Of a DNA stretch of 40,298 nt, positions 1 to 8,200 are shown one piece after another. The notes under the pieces are model-generated. The model saw nothing but the letters and a program-made list of their open reading frames with translations, ran no database searches and was not told the origin of the DNA. The translations under genes were made by a program, and so were the position numbers. Position 1 is the stretch's first letter. Every line of letters begins with the position of its first letter. The DNA lies in the NCBI RefSeq assembly GCF_018130955.1, contig NZ_JAFCJM010000063.1, forward strand, positions 1 through 40,298. Reading direction: 5' to 3'. The stretch is from Bradyrhizobium liaoningense. Lineage in GTDB: Bacteria; Pseudomonadota; Alphaproteobacteria; Rhizobiales; Xanthobacteraceae.

Positions 1-1884
1 AGCAACGTGCTGTATGACGGCACCGCGGGCGGCACCCATGCCGCGACCTCGGCGATCACGCTGGGCGCGACCCAGGGCGTCGATACCGGCGCGGCCGCGA
101 CGGCCGGTGACGGTTCGACGGCTCTGACCGCCGCCATCACCCTGATCGCCAACGGTGCTGCGACTGCCACGGGTCTGGTCGGCAACGCCCAGCCCGCCGA
201 TGGCGACACGTTGACCGTCAACGGCCACACGATCACCTTCCGCGCCGGTGCTGCTCCGGCCTCCACCGCTGTTGCCAGCGGCTCGGGCGTGTCGGGCAAC
301 ATCGTGACCGACGGCAGCGGCAACTCGACCGTCTATCTCGGCACCACGGCTGCGCCGGCGGCGACCGCCGGTGACCTCGCCACCGCGATCGACCTCGCCA
401 GCGGCGTCAAGGTTGCCGTGAACAGCGCCGGTGCTGCGACCATCAGCACGAGCGCTGGTGAGACGGCCTCCGACGTCGGTGTTACCTCGGCCGGCAAGGT
501 CACGCTGCGCAGCTCCACCGGTGCCGACCTCAGCGTCACCGGCAAGGCGGACCTGCTCAAGGCCCTCGGTCTCAGTTCGGCCGTCGGCGGCGGCAACGCC
601 ACCGTGAACGTGGCTCGCACCACGAGTGCTGCTTCGCTCGGTCAGTTGATCCAGGACGGATCGACGCTGAACGTCGACGGTCACGTCATCACCTTCAAGA
701 ACGCCCCGGTTCCGGGCTCTGCGGGTGCTCCTGCGATCCCGACCGGCTCCGGCAAGAGCGGCAACGTCATCACCGACGGCGCCGGCAACTCGACGGTCTA
801 TCTGCAGGCCGGAACGATTGCTGACGTTCTGAACGCGATCGACCTTGCCACCGGTGTCCAGTCGGCGAGCATCGCCGCCAACGGCACTGCGACGCTGTCG
901 ACCGCCTCGGGCCAGACCAACTCGTCGATCAATGCCTCTGGTCAGCTCAAGATCTCGACCGGCGTCAATGCCGACCTGTCGATCACGGGCACGGGCAATG
1001 CCCTGAACGTTCTGGGCTTCGCCGGCAACACCGGCACGGCGACCGCCTTCACCGCGGCGCGTACCTCCGGTATCGGCGGCATCTCCGGCAAGACCTTGAC
1101 CTTCACCTCCTTCAGCGGCGGTACGGCGGTCAACGTCACCTTCGGCGACGGCACCAACGGCACGGTCAAGACGCTCGACCAGCTCAACTCGTCGCTCCAG
1201 GCCAACAACCTGACTGCGACGATCGACGCCAACGGCCTGCTGACGATCTCGACGACCAACGACTACGCGTCTTCGACGATCGGCTCGGCGGCTGCGGGCG
1301 GTGTGATCGGTGGTACGCTCACCACCGCGCTCACCTTCTCGACGGCGTCCACGCCGGTTGCGGATACCGTTGCACAGACGACCCGGGCAAACCTGGTCAA
1401 CCAGTACAACAACATCCTGCAGCAGATCGACACGACCTCGCAGGACTCCTCGTTCAACGGTGTCAACCTGTTGAACGGCGACCAGCTCAAGCTGGTGTTC
1501 GACGAGACCGCCAAGTCGAGCCTCAACATCACCGGCGTGACCTACAACTCGAAGGGTCTGGGCCTCGCCGCGTTGACCGGCGGTGTCGACTTCATCGACA
1601 ACTCGGCGACCAACAAGGTGCTGTCCAAGCTGAATACCGCGTCCAGCACGCTGCGTTCGGAAGCGTCGAGCCTGGGTTCGAACCTCTCGGTGGTGCAGGT
1701 GCGTCAGGACTTCAACAAGAACCTGATCAACGTGCTGCAGACCGGTTCGTCCAACCTGACGCTGGCCGACACCAACGTCGAGGCGGCGAACAGCCAGGCG
1801 CTGTCGACCCGTCAGTCGATCGCGGTCTCCGCGCTGTCGCTGGCCAACCAGTCGCAGCAGAGCGTGCTGCAGCTGCTCCGCTAA
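1..1884 (+). CDS. fliC: Flagellin 1 (5' truncated by window edge)
   Basis: Filament subunit, exported through the flagellar type III apparatus. The reading frame is open from base 1, so the N-terminal D0/D1 part lies upstream. The visible 627 residues align without gaps to residues 136-762 of the next flagellin, so the complete protein is probably also about 762 aa and starts roughly 405 bases before the window. The centre holds two homologous modules, starting near bases 199 and 655 (456-bp period), each opening with DG-TL-V-GH-ITF and containing GNSTVYL. A third beta-rich segment follows near 1080-1300. The C-terminus has the conserved flagellin D1/D0 helices: DTTSQDSSFNGVNLLNG, then NLTLADTNVEAANSQALSTRQ and a terminal QSVLQLLR. 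A strong terminator follows, so it appears to be transcribed separately from flagellin 2. The family call is certain; the exact copy name is not. Confidence 0.96.
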   Translation, partial: SNVLYDGTAGGTHAATSAITLGATQGVDTGAAATAGDGSTALTAAITLIANGAATATGLVGNAQPADGDTLTVNGHTITFRAGAAPASTAVASGSGVSGNIVTDGSGNSTVYLGTTAAPAATAGDLATAIDLASGVKVAVNSAGAATISTSAGETASDVGVTSAGKVTLRSSTGADLSVTGKADLLKALGLSSAVGGGNATVNVARTTSAASLGQLIQDGSTLNVDGHVITFKNAPVPGSAGAPAIPTGSGKSGNVITDGAGNSTVYLQAGTIADVLNAIDLATGVQSASIAANGTATLSTASGQTNSSINASGQLKISTGVNADLSITGTGNALNVLGFAGNTGTATAFTAARTSGIGGISGKTLTFTSFSGGTAVNVTFGDGTNGTVKTLDQLNSSLQANNLTATIDANGLLTISTTNDYASSTIGSAAAGGVIGGTLTTALTFSTASTPVADTVAQTTRANLVNQYNNILQQIDTTSQDSSFNGVNLLNGDQLKLVFDETAKSSLNITGVTYNSKGLGLAALTGGVDFIDNSATNKVLSKLNTASSTLRSEASSLGSNLSVVQVRQDFNKNLINVLQTGSSNLTLADTNVEAANSQALSTRQSIAVSALSLANQSQQSVLQLLR

Positions 1885-1911
1885 TAAGCATCTGAAATTA
1901 CAGAATAAATT

Positions 1912-1945
1912 GAGCGACGGGGCTCTTGCCCCGCCGCTCTTTTTT
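1912..1945 (+). terminator. Rho-independent terminator after flagellin 1
   Basis: A 12-bp stem (1912-1923 with 1928-1939, one A/C mismatch) with a TCTT loop is followed by six T residues (1940-1945). It lies 27 bases after the flagellin stop and before the CtrA-type boxes of flagellin 2, so the two flagellin genes look like separate transcription units. Confidence 0.9.
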
Positions 1946-1969
1946 GGCATCTGGGAGGGCGTTTTGGCA

Positions 1970-2012
1970 TTAACCGGCCGCTAACCGTACTGCTTAAGCC
2001 GTCGTTAACCAT
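1970..2012 (+). promoter_or_regulatory. Two tandem CtrA-type boxes upstream of flagellin 2
   Basis: Box 1 at 1970-1986 reads TTAA-N7-CTAACC. Box 2 at 1994-2012 reads TTAA-N7-TTAACCAT, a full match to the Caulobacter CtrA consensus TTAA-N7-TTAAC. The box starts are 24 bp apart, a little over two helical turns, so both face nearly the same side of the DNA. Box 2 ends 100 bases before the flagellin ATG. I see no sigma-54 -24/-12 element (GG-N10-GC) here. Binding is inferred from the motif only. Confidence 0.75.
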
Positions 2013-2112
2013 ACTTTAAAGGACAGACCCTACAACTGGACAAAAGCCCGCTTTCCAGATCGGCGAGCCACGATTCGTACCCGGTATCGCGCTTCAAGAG
2101 GAAGACCCGCCA

Positions 2113-4401
2113 ATGTCCAACATCGTTCTCTCGGCGTCGGTTCGCCAGAACCTGTTGTCGCTGCAGTCGACGGCCGACCTGCTGGCCACGACGCAGGAGC
2201 GCCTGGCCACCGGCAAGAAGGTGAACACGGCGCTCGACAATCCCACCAACTTCTTCACCGCACAGGGGTTGGACAACCGGGCGAGCGACATCAGTAACCT
2301 GCTCGACGGCATCAACAACGGTGTGCAGGTGCTTCAGGCGGCGAACACCGGCATCACCTCGCTGCAAAAACTGATCGACAGCGCGAAATCGATCGCCAAC
2401 CAGGCGCTTCAGACGACCGTCGGCTACTCCACCAAGTCGAACGTCTCGACCACGATCCCCGGCGCGACACCGGCCGATCTGCGCGGCACAACCAGCTATG
2501 CGAGCGCGACGGCCAGCAGCAACGTCCTCTACACTGGTGCGGCAGGCGGCACCACCGCGGCGACCTCGGCGGCGACGCTCGGCGCACCGCAGGGTGTGAC
2601 CACCGGCGCTGCGGCAACCGCCGGTGACGGCTCGACGGCGATCACCGCCGGCATCACCCTGATCGCGAACGGTGCTGCGACCGCGACCGGTCTCGTGGGC
2701 AACGCCCAGCCCGCCGACGGCGACACGCTGACCGTCAACGGCCACACCATCACCTTCCGTGCCGGCAGTGCCCCGACGACCTCGACGGTCACGAACGGCT
2801 CCGGCGTCAGCGGCAACATCGTCACCGACGGCAACGGCAATTCGACGGTCTACCTCGGCACCACCGCGACACCGACCGGCACCGTTGGCGACCTCGCGAC
2901 CGCGATCGATATCGCCAGCGGCGTGAAGGTTGCCGTGATCAGCGCCGGTGCCGCGACGATCAGCACCAGTGCCGGTGAAACGGCCTCCGACGTCGGCGTC
3001 ACGTCTGCGAGCAAGGTCACGGTGCGCAGCTCGACCGGCGCCGACCTCAGCGTCACCGGCAAGGCCGACCTCCTGAAGGCTCTCGGTCTCAGCTCGGCGA
3101 CTGGCGGCGGCAATGCGTCGATCAGCGTGAATCGCACCACCAGCTCCACCACGCTCGGCCAACTGGTGCAGGATGGTTCGACGCTGAATGTCGACGGCCA
3201 CATCATCACCTTCAAGAATGCGCCGGTGCCGGGCTCGGCGGGCGCTCCGGCGATTCCGACCGGCTACGGCAAGAGCGGCAACGTCATCACCGACGGCAAC
3301 GGCAACTCGACGGTCTATCTCCAGGCCGGCACCGTCGCCGACGTTCTGAACGCGATGGACCTTGCCACCGGAGTTCAGACCGCAAGCATTGCCGCCAACG
3401 GCATTGCGACGCTGTCGACTGTGTCCGGCCAGGCCAACTCGACGATCAACTCTTCCGGCCAGCTCAAGATCTCGACCGGTATCAATGCCGACCTGTCGAT
3501 CACCGGCACCGGCAATGCGCTGAACGTGTTCGGCCTCGCCGGCAACACCGGTACCGCGACCGCCTTCACGGCGGCCCGCACCTCCGGTATCGGCGGAATC
3601 GCCGGCAAGACCTTGACCTTCACATCCTTCAACGGCGGCACTCCGGTGAACGTCACTTTTGGTGACGGCACCAACGGCACCGTAAAGACGCTGAACCAGC
3701 TCAACGTCGCGCTGCAGGCGAACCACCTGACCGCGACAATCGACGCTAATGGCGTGCTCACGGTCACCACTGTGAACGAATATGCTTCCTCGACACTCGG
3801 CTCTACGACCGCCGGCGGCGCGATCGGCGGCACGATCACCGGCGTGCTTGCCTTCACGACGGCGCAGCCGCCGATCGAGGATCCGGTGGCGCAGACCGCG
3901 CGCGCGGGCCTGGTCAACCAGTTCAACAACATCCTGGCGCAGATCGACACGACGTCGCAGGATTCTTCCTTCAACGGTGTCAACCTGCTCAACGGTGATA
4001 CGCTGAAGCTCGTCTTCAATGAAACCGGCAGCTCCACGCTGAGCATCAACGGCGTAGTGTTCAACGCCGCCGGCCTCGGCCTGAGCGACCTCGTCAGCGG
4101 CGTCGACTTCATCGACAACGGCGCGACGAACAAGGTGCTCGCGAGCCTCAACGCGGCGTCGAGCACGCTGCGGTCGGAAGGTTCGGCGCTCGGCTCGAAC
4201 CTCTCGATCGTGCAGGTGCGCCAGGACTTCTCGAAGAACCTGATCAACGTGCTGCAGACCGGTTCGTCGAACCTGACGCTCGCCGATACCAACGAGGAAG
4301 CGGCGAACAGCCAGGCGCTGTCGACCCGCCAGTCAATCGCCGTCTCCGCGCTGTCGCTGGCCAACCAGTCGCAGCAGAGCGTGCTGCAGTTGCTCCGCTA
4401 A
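2113..4401 (+). CDS. fliC: Flagellin 2, giant (762 aa) filament subunit
   Basis: Complete flagellin. Residues 1-115 form the N-terminal D0/D1 region: NIVLSASVRQNLLSLQSTAD, ERLATGKKVN, and DNPTNFFTAQGLDNRASDI. The C-terminal 150 residues form the matching D1/D0 helices and end in QSVLQLLR. The middle is a large surface-exposed insertion. It contains a module starting near residue 202 that is repeated near residue 354 (152-residue period), followed by a third beta-rich segment. Typical bacterial flagellins are 270-500 aa, so this is a large one, as known for the thick subpolar filament of Bradyrhizobium. The start is supported by an AGAGGAAG ribosome site nine bases upstream. It shares its length and module order with flagellin 1. 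Two CtrA-type boxes precede it and a hairpin follows. Confidence 0.98.
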   Translation: MSNIVLSASVRQNLLSLQSTADLLATTQERLATGKKVNTALDNPTNFFTAQGLDNRASDISNLLDGINNGVQVLQAANTGITSLQKLIDSAKSIANQALQTTVGYSTKSNVSTTIPGATPADLRGTTSYASATASSNVLYTGAAGGTTAATSAATLGAPQGVTTGAAATAGDGSTAITAGITLIANGAATATGLVGNAQPADGDTLTVNGHTITFRAGSAPTTSTVTNGSGVSGNIVTDGNGNSTVYLGTTATPTGTVGDLATAIDIASGVKVAVISAGAATISTSAGETASDVGVTSASKVTVRSSTGADLSVTGKADLLKALGLSSATGGGNASISVNRTTSSTTLGQLVQDGSTLNVDGHIITFKNAPVPGSAGAPAIPTGYGKSGNVITDGNGNSTVYLQAGTVADVLNAMDLATGVQTASIAANGIATLSTVSGQANSTINSSGQLKISTGINADLSITGTGNALNVFGLAGNTGTATAFTAARTSGIGGIAGKTLTFTSFNGGTPVNVTFGDGTNGTVKTLNQLNVALQANHLTATIDANGVLTVTTVNEYASSTLGSTTAGGAIGGTITGVLAFTTAQPPIEDPVAQTARAGLVNQFNNILAQIDTTSQDSSFNGVNLLNGDTLKLVFNETGSSTLSINGVVFNAAGLGLSDLVSGVDFIDNGATNKVLASLNAASSTLRSEGSALGSNLSIVQVRQDFSKNLINVLQTGSSNLTLADTNEEAANSQALSTRQSIAVSALSLANQSQQSVLQLLR

Positions 4402-4434
4402 TCGGAAGGCTGAGAGCCGTCGTTCATATCGTCG

Positions 4435-4464
4435 CGGCGGGGCCAATGCTCCGCCGTTTGTTTG
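4435..4464 (+). terminator. Probable terminator after flagellin 2
   Basis: A nine-base-pair stem including one G-T pair (4435-4443 with 4448-4456, CAAT loop) is followed by the T-rich run TTTGTTTG. It lies about 35 bases after the flagellin stop. The tail is interrupted by a G, so it is weaker than the terminator of flagellin 1. The remaining bases up to flaF (4465-4690) show no clear promoter motif to me. Confidence 0.7.
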
Positions 4465-4690
4465 AGTGAAATCGTCAAGAGTCGATTAGCTCAAATCTTC
4501 ACGTAACGAGCATCACCGTTTACAGCCTGCGCGAGCGAATCTAGTTTCGAGAAGTGGAAGCATCCGCGACCCGTAATTCTCCGGAGGGCTTCCACCGTGT
4601 CACGTAAGCAAATCTTAAGCGGTGCTGCCTAGGGTTGGGAAAGAAATCCTTAAGCCTGTGTACTGGGCGAGGAAACCTCCAGGGTGACGA

Positions 4691-5059
4691 ATGTCGAATT
4701 CTGCTGCTTCGGCCTACGCGCGTGTTGCCACGACCACTGCATCTCCTCGAGACATCGAGGCGCAGACGCTGCTCAAGGCCGCCAACAAGCTGCAGGATGC
4801 AGTCAACAATGCTGATCCGCTCAGCGAGCAGACGATGCAGGCCCTGATGTTCAACCGCAAGCTCTGGACCATCTTCCTGAGCGAAGCCATGCGCGACAAC
4901 AATCCGCAGCCGCTCGACGTCCGGCAGAAGATCGCCAACATCAGCGTGTTCGTTTTGAGTCAGACGGCAGCGCTGCAAATGAGCCCGCAGTTCGACCACT
5001 TCCGTCCCCTGATCGAGATCAACCGCAACATCGCGGCCGGTCTCTCCGGGCGGCCGTAA
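4691..5059 (+). CDS. flaF: FlaF, flagellin biosynthesis regulator
   Basis: FlaF is a small cytoplasmic protein specific to alphaproteobacteria. In Caulobacter it is needed for flagellin synthesis and secretion, acting with the opposing factor FlbT. The 122-residue length, the N-terminal AYARV segment, the internal helix with FNRKLWTIFLSE, and the region IANISVFVLSQTA match the family pattern. The start has an AGGG ribosome site about six bases upstream. It sits just downstream of the flagellins, as in other alphaproteobacteria. No flbT gene is visible in this window, although it often neighbours flaF. The following unknown gene starts only 13 bases after the flaF stop and is probably cotranscribed. 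Confidence 0.93.
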   Translation: MSNSAASAYARVATTTASPRDIEAQTLLKAANKLQDAVNNADPLSEQTMQALMFNRKLWTIFLSEAMRDNNPQPLDVRQKIANISVFVLSQTAALQMSPQFDHFRPLIEINRNIAAGLSGRP

Positions 5060-5072
5060 TCGGAGGCTTGCC

Positions 5073-5441
5073 GTGGCCGACATCATGAGCATCCTCTCGA
5101 AGTCGTATCGCTCGAGTGCTCTGTCGTCCGCGCCCGGTAGCGGCAAGTACACCGCCGTCGATCCGGCGAAATATCAGGGGACCTGGAGCGGCAAGTACGC
5201 CAACGGAAAGTCGTTCACGCTGAGCATCACGAACGTCAGTGGCTTTCGTGCCCAGATCAAGTACCAGAGCGAGGGCACCTCGCAGTATCAGCAGGTCTTG
5301 ATCAAGGATTCCTCGTTCCGCTTTGGCGATACGAAGTTCACGCTGAGCAAGGACGGGCAGGCGGTCATCAAGAATGTCGTGACCGATCCGGCGACAGGCT
5401 CGACCTATCTGGATACGGCCTACGCGACGCAGGATAGCTGA
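5073..5441 (+). CDS. Unknown 122-aa protein cotranscribed with flaF
   Basis: I do not recognise this family. The start is a GTG with a clear CGGAGG ribosome site six bases upstream, and the gene is 13 bases behind flaF, so it very likely shares its transcript. The protein has a short Ser-rich N-terminus (residues 1-25) without a signal peptide or membrane segment. It is followed by about 90 residues of alternating polar and hydrophobic stretches: YQGTWSGKYANGKSFTL, FRAQIKYQSEG, FRFGDTKFTL, QAVIKNVVTD. This pattern suggests a small beta barrel or beta sandwich. Position between flaF and the flaG-like gene points to a filament-related task. Secretion by the flagellar export apparatus is possible because no Sec signal is present, but that is inference. 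Confidence 0.85.
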   Translation: MADIMSILSKSYRSSALSSAPGSGKYTAVDPAKYQGTWSGKYANGKSFTLSITNVSGFRAQIKYQSEGTSQYQQVLIKDSSFRFGDTKFTLSKDGQAVIKNVVTDPATGSTYLDTAYATQDS

Positions 5442-5456
5442 TCTAGTGCACTAAGC

Positions 5457-5819
5457 CTAAGCGCTCACGTCGGTGTTGACCGGCCGGGAAGGCTCCGACT
5501 TGCTCAGATCCAGTGCGTGGAAATAAGCGCGTCGCCGCAACATGGCTTCATCGGGAAACTGGTTCACCACCGCGTCGGTCTTGTCGTTGACGACCTGGAA
5601 GACGAACGACGCTGCCGCCTGGTCGAACACGACCTGCCGGGAAATATTCTCATTGTGCTGAAGATCATTGCGCGCGCCGGCGCCAGCCTCGCTCGCGCTC
5701 ACCGTTTGGCTCGCGGGCAAGTCGGTTTGCACAGCCTCGTTCGCCGCCGGACCGGGCGTCGGTGCGATCTGCACGGGGGCCGGGATCCCCACCGGCCGTA
5801 TGCTGAAATCTGTACTCAT
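5457..5819 (-). CDS. flaG: FlaG-like flagellar protein
   Basis: The C-terminal half (roughly residues 62-110) carries the FlaG pattern: a strand FVFQVVN, then the turn DKTDAVVNQFPDEAMLRRRAYF. This corresponds to the family signature in which 'V-D--TGEVI-QIP-E' is followed by a short helix. The first 55 residues are Pro/Ala-rich and probably disordered. FlaG proteins influence filament length in several bacteria; the role here is inferred. The ATG is preceded by a strong AGGAGGG ribosome site. The gene is convergent with the flaF pair, only 15 bases away, with no obvious terminator between them. The N-terminus is divergent, so the call depends on the C-terminal motif. Confidence 0.75.
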   Translation of the reverse strand: MSTDFSIRPVGIPAPVQIAPTPGPAANEAVQTDLPASQTVSASEAGAGARNDLQHNENISRQVVFDQAAASFVFQVVNDKTDAVVNQFPDEAMLRRRAYFHALDLSKSEPSRPVNTDVSA

Positions 5820-5961
5820 GGCGCCCTCCTGGTGCCTCGCGAGTCAAATCCCAACCCATCACTGGCCGCAACTATGGAACGGCAGTCTTAAAGGTCTGGT
5901 TAGGAATTATGGCTAACGGGGCGTCTGATTCGGGGCGCGACTTTTATTAAAGTCTGTCGGC

Positions 5962-6459
5962 TCAGAGCGAGCGGCTGACGGCGAGCGGCGTGATGTGACG
6001 CGGGCCCGGTGCGGCGCGACGCCCGGCGGCGGTGTAGGTGTTGGGCACGTTGCGCTTCTGGATCTCGGCGTTGACGCCGCGCACGACGCTCTCGGACACT
6101 GCGTGGGCCGTCGCGAGCACCGTAAGGTTGACCTGGAGCATGGCGCGAAAGGCGTCGTGGTGGCGGTGCAGCGTGGAGAGCAGCTCCGGCGCGGACTTCG
6201 CGAGCTGGGCCTGGTTCGCCTTCAGCTGCCCGACCGCCCCGACATAGCGGCGCGACAGCTCCTGCTTCTGGGTTTCGAACGCCATCGCCTCGCGCAGCCT
6301 GCCGGCGCGCACCAGCTCGGTCTCGCGCTCGACCAGGCCGAGCAGGGCATTCATCGCGTCCATCAGCTCCTTGGCCAGCCTGTGGGCCTCAGTGCTGCCG
6401 GGCGCGGCGGCCTGACGTTGGGCGGGCATCGGCGGACGTGACGTGGTGAAGTGGTTCAT
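5962..6459 (-). CDS. FlgN-like flagellar export chaperone
   Basis: A 165-residue, largely alpha-helical protein. The central part (residues 28-130) consists of long amphipathic helices: ELMDAMNALLGLVERETELVRAGR, QKQELSRRYV, LSTLHRHHDAF. This resembles FlgN, the cytoplasmic chaperone of the hook-filament junction proteins FlgK and FlgL. The C-terminal 30 residues are basic and less ordered. It is the last gene of the flgI-flgJ-like-flgN-like unit, 12 bases after the flgJ-like stop, with an AAGGA ribosome site. FlgN sequences diverge strongly, so identity is inferred from helix pattern and position. A small perfect hairpin (5939-5954) lies just after the stop but has no T tract. Confidence 0.75.
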   Translation of the reverse strand: MNHFTTSRPPMPAQRQAAAPGSTEAHRLAKELMDAMNALLGLVERETELVRAGRLREAMAFETQKQELSRRYVGAVGQLKANQAQLAKSAPELLSTLHRHHDAFRAMLQVNLTVLATAHAVSESVVRGVNAEIQKRNVPNTYTAAGRRAAPGPRHITPLAVSRSL

Positions 6460-6471
6460 GTCGGTCGGTCC

Positions 6472-6849
6472 TTACGCCGAGCGGGCGATGCTCGGCGAGG
6501 CTTTGGCCTGCTGGAGGATGAGGGTGCGATAGACGTCACTGGCGATGCCGACGCCGCCGGCGCTGGCGAAATTCTTGGAGTACTGCTCGGTCAGCATCGA
6601 GCGCCACACGCCGGTGCCGGTCGTGCTACCGAACGGGCCTTCGCCCTTCACGCTCGACGTCATCTGCGAGAACATCGCGTTGAGGAACATGCCCTCGAAG
6701 TCAGTCGCGGTCTTCTGGGCGCGGGCCTGCTGCTGCGGCGAGACCTTCGTCAGCGCGTCTGCGAGCTCGAAATCCGGCCGGCCATTGCGGCTCTGCACGG
6801 AGAACGCCGAGGAGGCGAGGGCGGTGGAATTGATCATGCCCGTCGTCAT
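6472..6849 (-). CDS. flgJ: Rod-binding protein, FlgJ N-terminal domain only
   Basis: A 125-residue protein matching the N-terminal half of enterobacterial FlgJ, which caps the growing rod in the periplasm. The conserved segment runs from residue 45: A-KTATDFEGMFLNAMFSQM, then a Gly/Ser-rich loop, VWRSMLTEQYSKNFA, and GGVGIASDVYR. The C-terminal muramidase domain of E. coli FlgJ is absent, as usual in alphaproteobacteria, so peptidoglycan hydrolysis must come from another enzyme. I start it at ATG 6849, which overlaps the flgI stop as TGATG and suggests translational coupling. A GTG three bases earlier (6852) is the alternative. Partner genes are flgI upstream and the FlgN-like gene downstream. 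Confidence 0.9.
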   Translation of the reverse strand: MTTGMINSTALASSAFSVQSRNGRPDFELADALTKVSPQQQARAQKTATDFEGMFLNAMFSQMTSSVKGEGPFGSTTGTGVWRSMLTEQYSKNFASAGGVGIASDVYRTLILQQAKASPSIARSA

Positions 6850-7973
6850 CACATCACCTCGATGTCGGCTTCGATCGCGCCGGCGGCCTTGATGGCCTGC
6901 AAGATGCTGATGAGGTCGCGCGGGCCGATGCCGAGCCCGTTGAGGCCGTCGACGAGCTGCTGCAGCGAGACGCCGTCCTTGACCACCGCGAACTTCTTGC
7001 CGTCCTCGGTGACGCTGACGCCGGTGCGCGGCGCGACTACGGTGCGGCCGCGCGACAGCGGGTTGGGCTGGCTGACCTGCGGGCTCTCCGAGATCGTGAC
7101 GGTGAGATTGCCTTGCGCCACCGCAACGGTGGCGACGCGGACGTCGCGGCCCATCACGATGATGCCGGAGCGTTCGTCGATGACGATCTTGGCGGCGAGG
7201 TCGGGATCGACCTGGAGCTGCTCGATCTCGGTGAGGAAGGCGACGACATTGCCCTTGAACTCCGGCGGGATCGAGAGCTGCACCGTCGAGGGGTCGAGCG
7301 GCTCGGCGGTCTTGACGCCGAGATAGTCATTGATGGCCGCCGCGATGCGCTTGGCGGTGGTGAAGTCGGCGTTGCGCAAGGCCAGGCGGACGTTCGGCAG
7401 CCGGTTCAGCGCGAACTCGATCTCGCGCTCGATGATGGCGCCGTTGGCGATACGTCCGACCGTGGGCACGCCGCGCACAATCTTGGCGGCTTCGCCCTCG
7501 GCCTGGAAGCCGGAGATCGCGAGCGAGCCCTGGGCCACCGCATAGACGTTGCCGTCGGCGCCGAGCAGCGGGGTGACGAGCAGGGTGCCGCCCTGGAGGT
7601 TCTTGGCGTCGCCGAGCGCCGACACCGTGACGTCCATCCTTGTGCCTTGCGTGGCGAAGGCGGGCAGGTTGCCCGTCACCATGACGGCGGCGACGTTGCC
7701 GGTGCGGATGGTGGCGCCGCGGATGTTGACGCCCATGCGTTCCAGCATCGCCTGCAGCGACTGCTTGGTGAAGGGGATGTTGTTGAGCGTGTCGCCGGTG
7801 CCGTTGAGGCCGACGACGAGGCCATAGCCGATGAGCTGGTTCTGTCGCACGCCTTCGATGTTGGCGAGGTCCTTGATGCGCGAGGTCGCGCCAGCGGATG
7901 TGACCGTGAACGCCAGCGCTGACAGCGCGGCGCAAGCCACTCCAAAAAACCTTGCCCAACGAACGCCCGACAT
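6849..7973 (-). CDS. flgI: FlgI, flagellar P-ring protein
   Basis: Forms the P ring in the peptidoglycan layer around the rod. The predicted 374 aa are close to the usual 365-370. Residues 1-29 form a Sec signal peptide ending in SAGA. The mature start reads TSRIKDLANIEGVRQNQLIGYGLVVG in two conserved blocks, and the family segments GTGDT, MLERMGV, NVAAVMVTG and GTRMDVTVSALGDA all follow. The C-terminus LNGLGIGPRDLISILQAIKAAGA is also typical. I chose ATG 7973 because a GGGGAG ribosome site lies six bases upstream; the upstream TTG (7997) would lengthen the signal peptide unnecessarily. First gene of a - strand operon with flgJ-like and flgN-like genes, divergent from fliX. Confidence 0.97.
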   Translation of the reverse strand: MSGVRWARFFGVACAALSALAFTVTSAGATSRIKDLANIEGVRQNQLIGYGLVVGLNGTGDTLNNIPFTKQSLQAMLERMGVNIRGATIRTGNVAAVMVTGNLPAFATQGTRMDVTVSALGDAKNLQGGTLLVTPLLGADGNVYAVAQGSLAISGFQAEGEAAKIVRGVPTVGRIANGAIIEREIEFALNRLPNVRLALRNADFTTAKRIAAAINDYLGVKTAEPLDPSTVQLSIPPEFKGNVVAFLTEIEQLQVDPDLAAKIVIDERSGIIVMGRDVRVATVAVAQGNLTVTISESPQVSQPNPLSRGRTVVAPRTGVSVTEDGKKFAVVKDGVSLQQLVDGLNGLGIGPRDLISILQAIKAAGAIEADIEVM

Positions 7974-8181
7974 CCTCTGCTCCCCGAGGCCCTTCAATGC
8001 TCGGACCTCTCGACACTCCCATGACGGTGCGGTCCGCCAAGCTCTATGCGAGCGCTGTGCCAGAACGACGTGAAACGATTAGGCGCTTGAGGAGATTGAA
8101 TAAATTTCTTCCGAACGGCTCCAGAGGTCGTTCGCCCTGGAGAGCGAAACTGCCGGTCTGTCGGCAGATTTTGCCGGGCTG

Positions 8182-8200
8182 TTTACGAGTCATTAACCAT
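8182..8200 (+). promoter_or_regulatory. CtrA-type box between flgI and fliX
   Basis: The sequence reads TTTA-N7-TTAACCAT, one mismatch in the first half-site from the CtrA consensus. It is 46 bases before the fliX ATG and about 209 bases before the flgI start on the opposite strand. In Caulobacter, fliX and flgI are also divergent and fliX is under CtrA control, which supports the reading. No other strong signal is seen in the 272-base intergenic region. Confidence 0.7.

Noticed and set aside
1940..1986. TTGGCAT occurring twice before flagellin 2, considered as a sigma-54 promoter
   Set aside because: The GG-N10-GC spacing of a -24/-12 element is not met in either copy.
2005..3726. 573-residue open frame antisense to flagellin 2
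   Set aside because: Repetitive Gly/Arg/Asp composition mirrors the flagellin repeat modules on the other strand; no independent support.
5939..5954. Small hairpin after the FlgN-like gene considered as a terminator
   Set aside because: Only a six-base-pair AT-rich stem without a T tract, too weak to list as a terminator.
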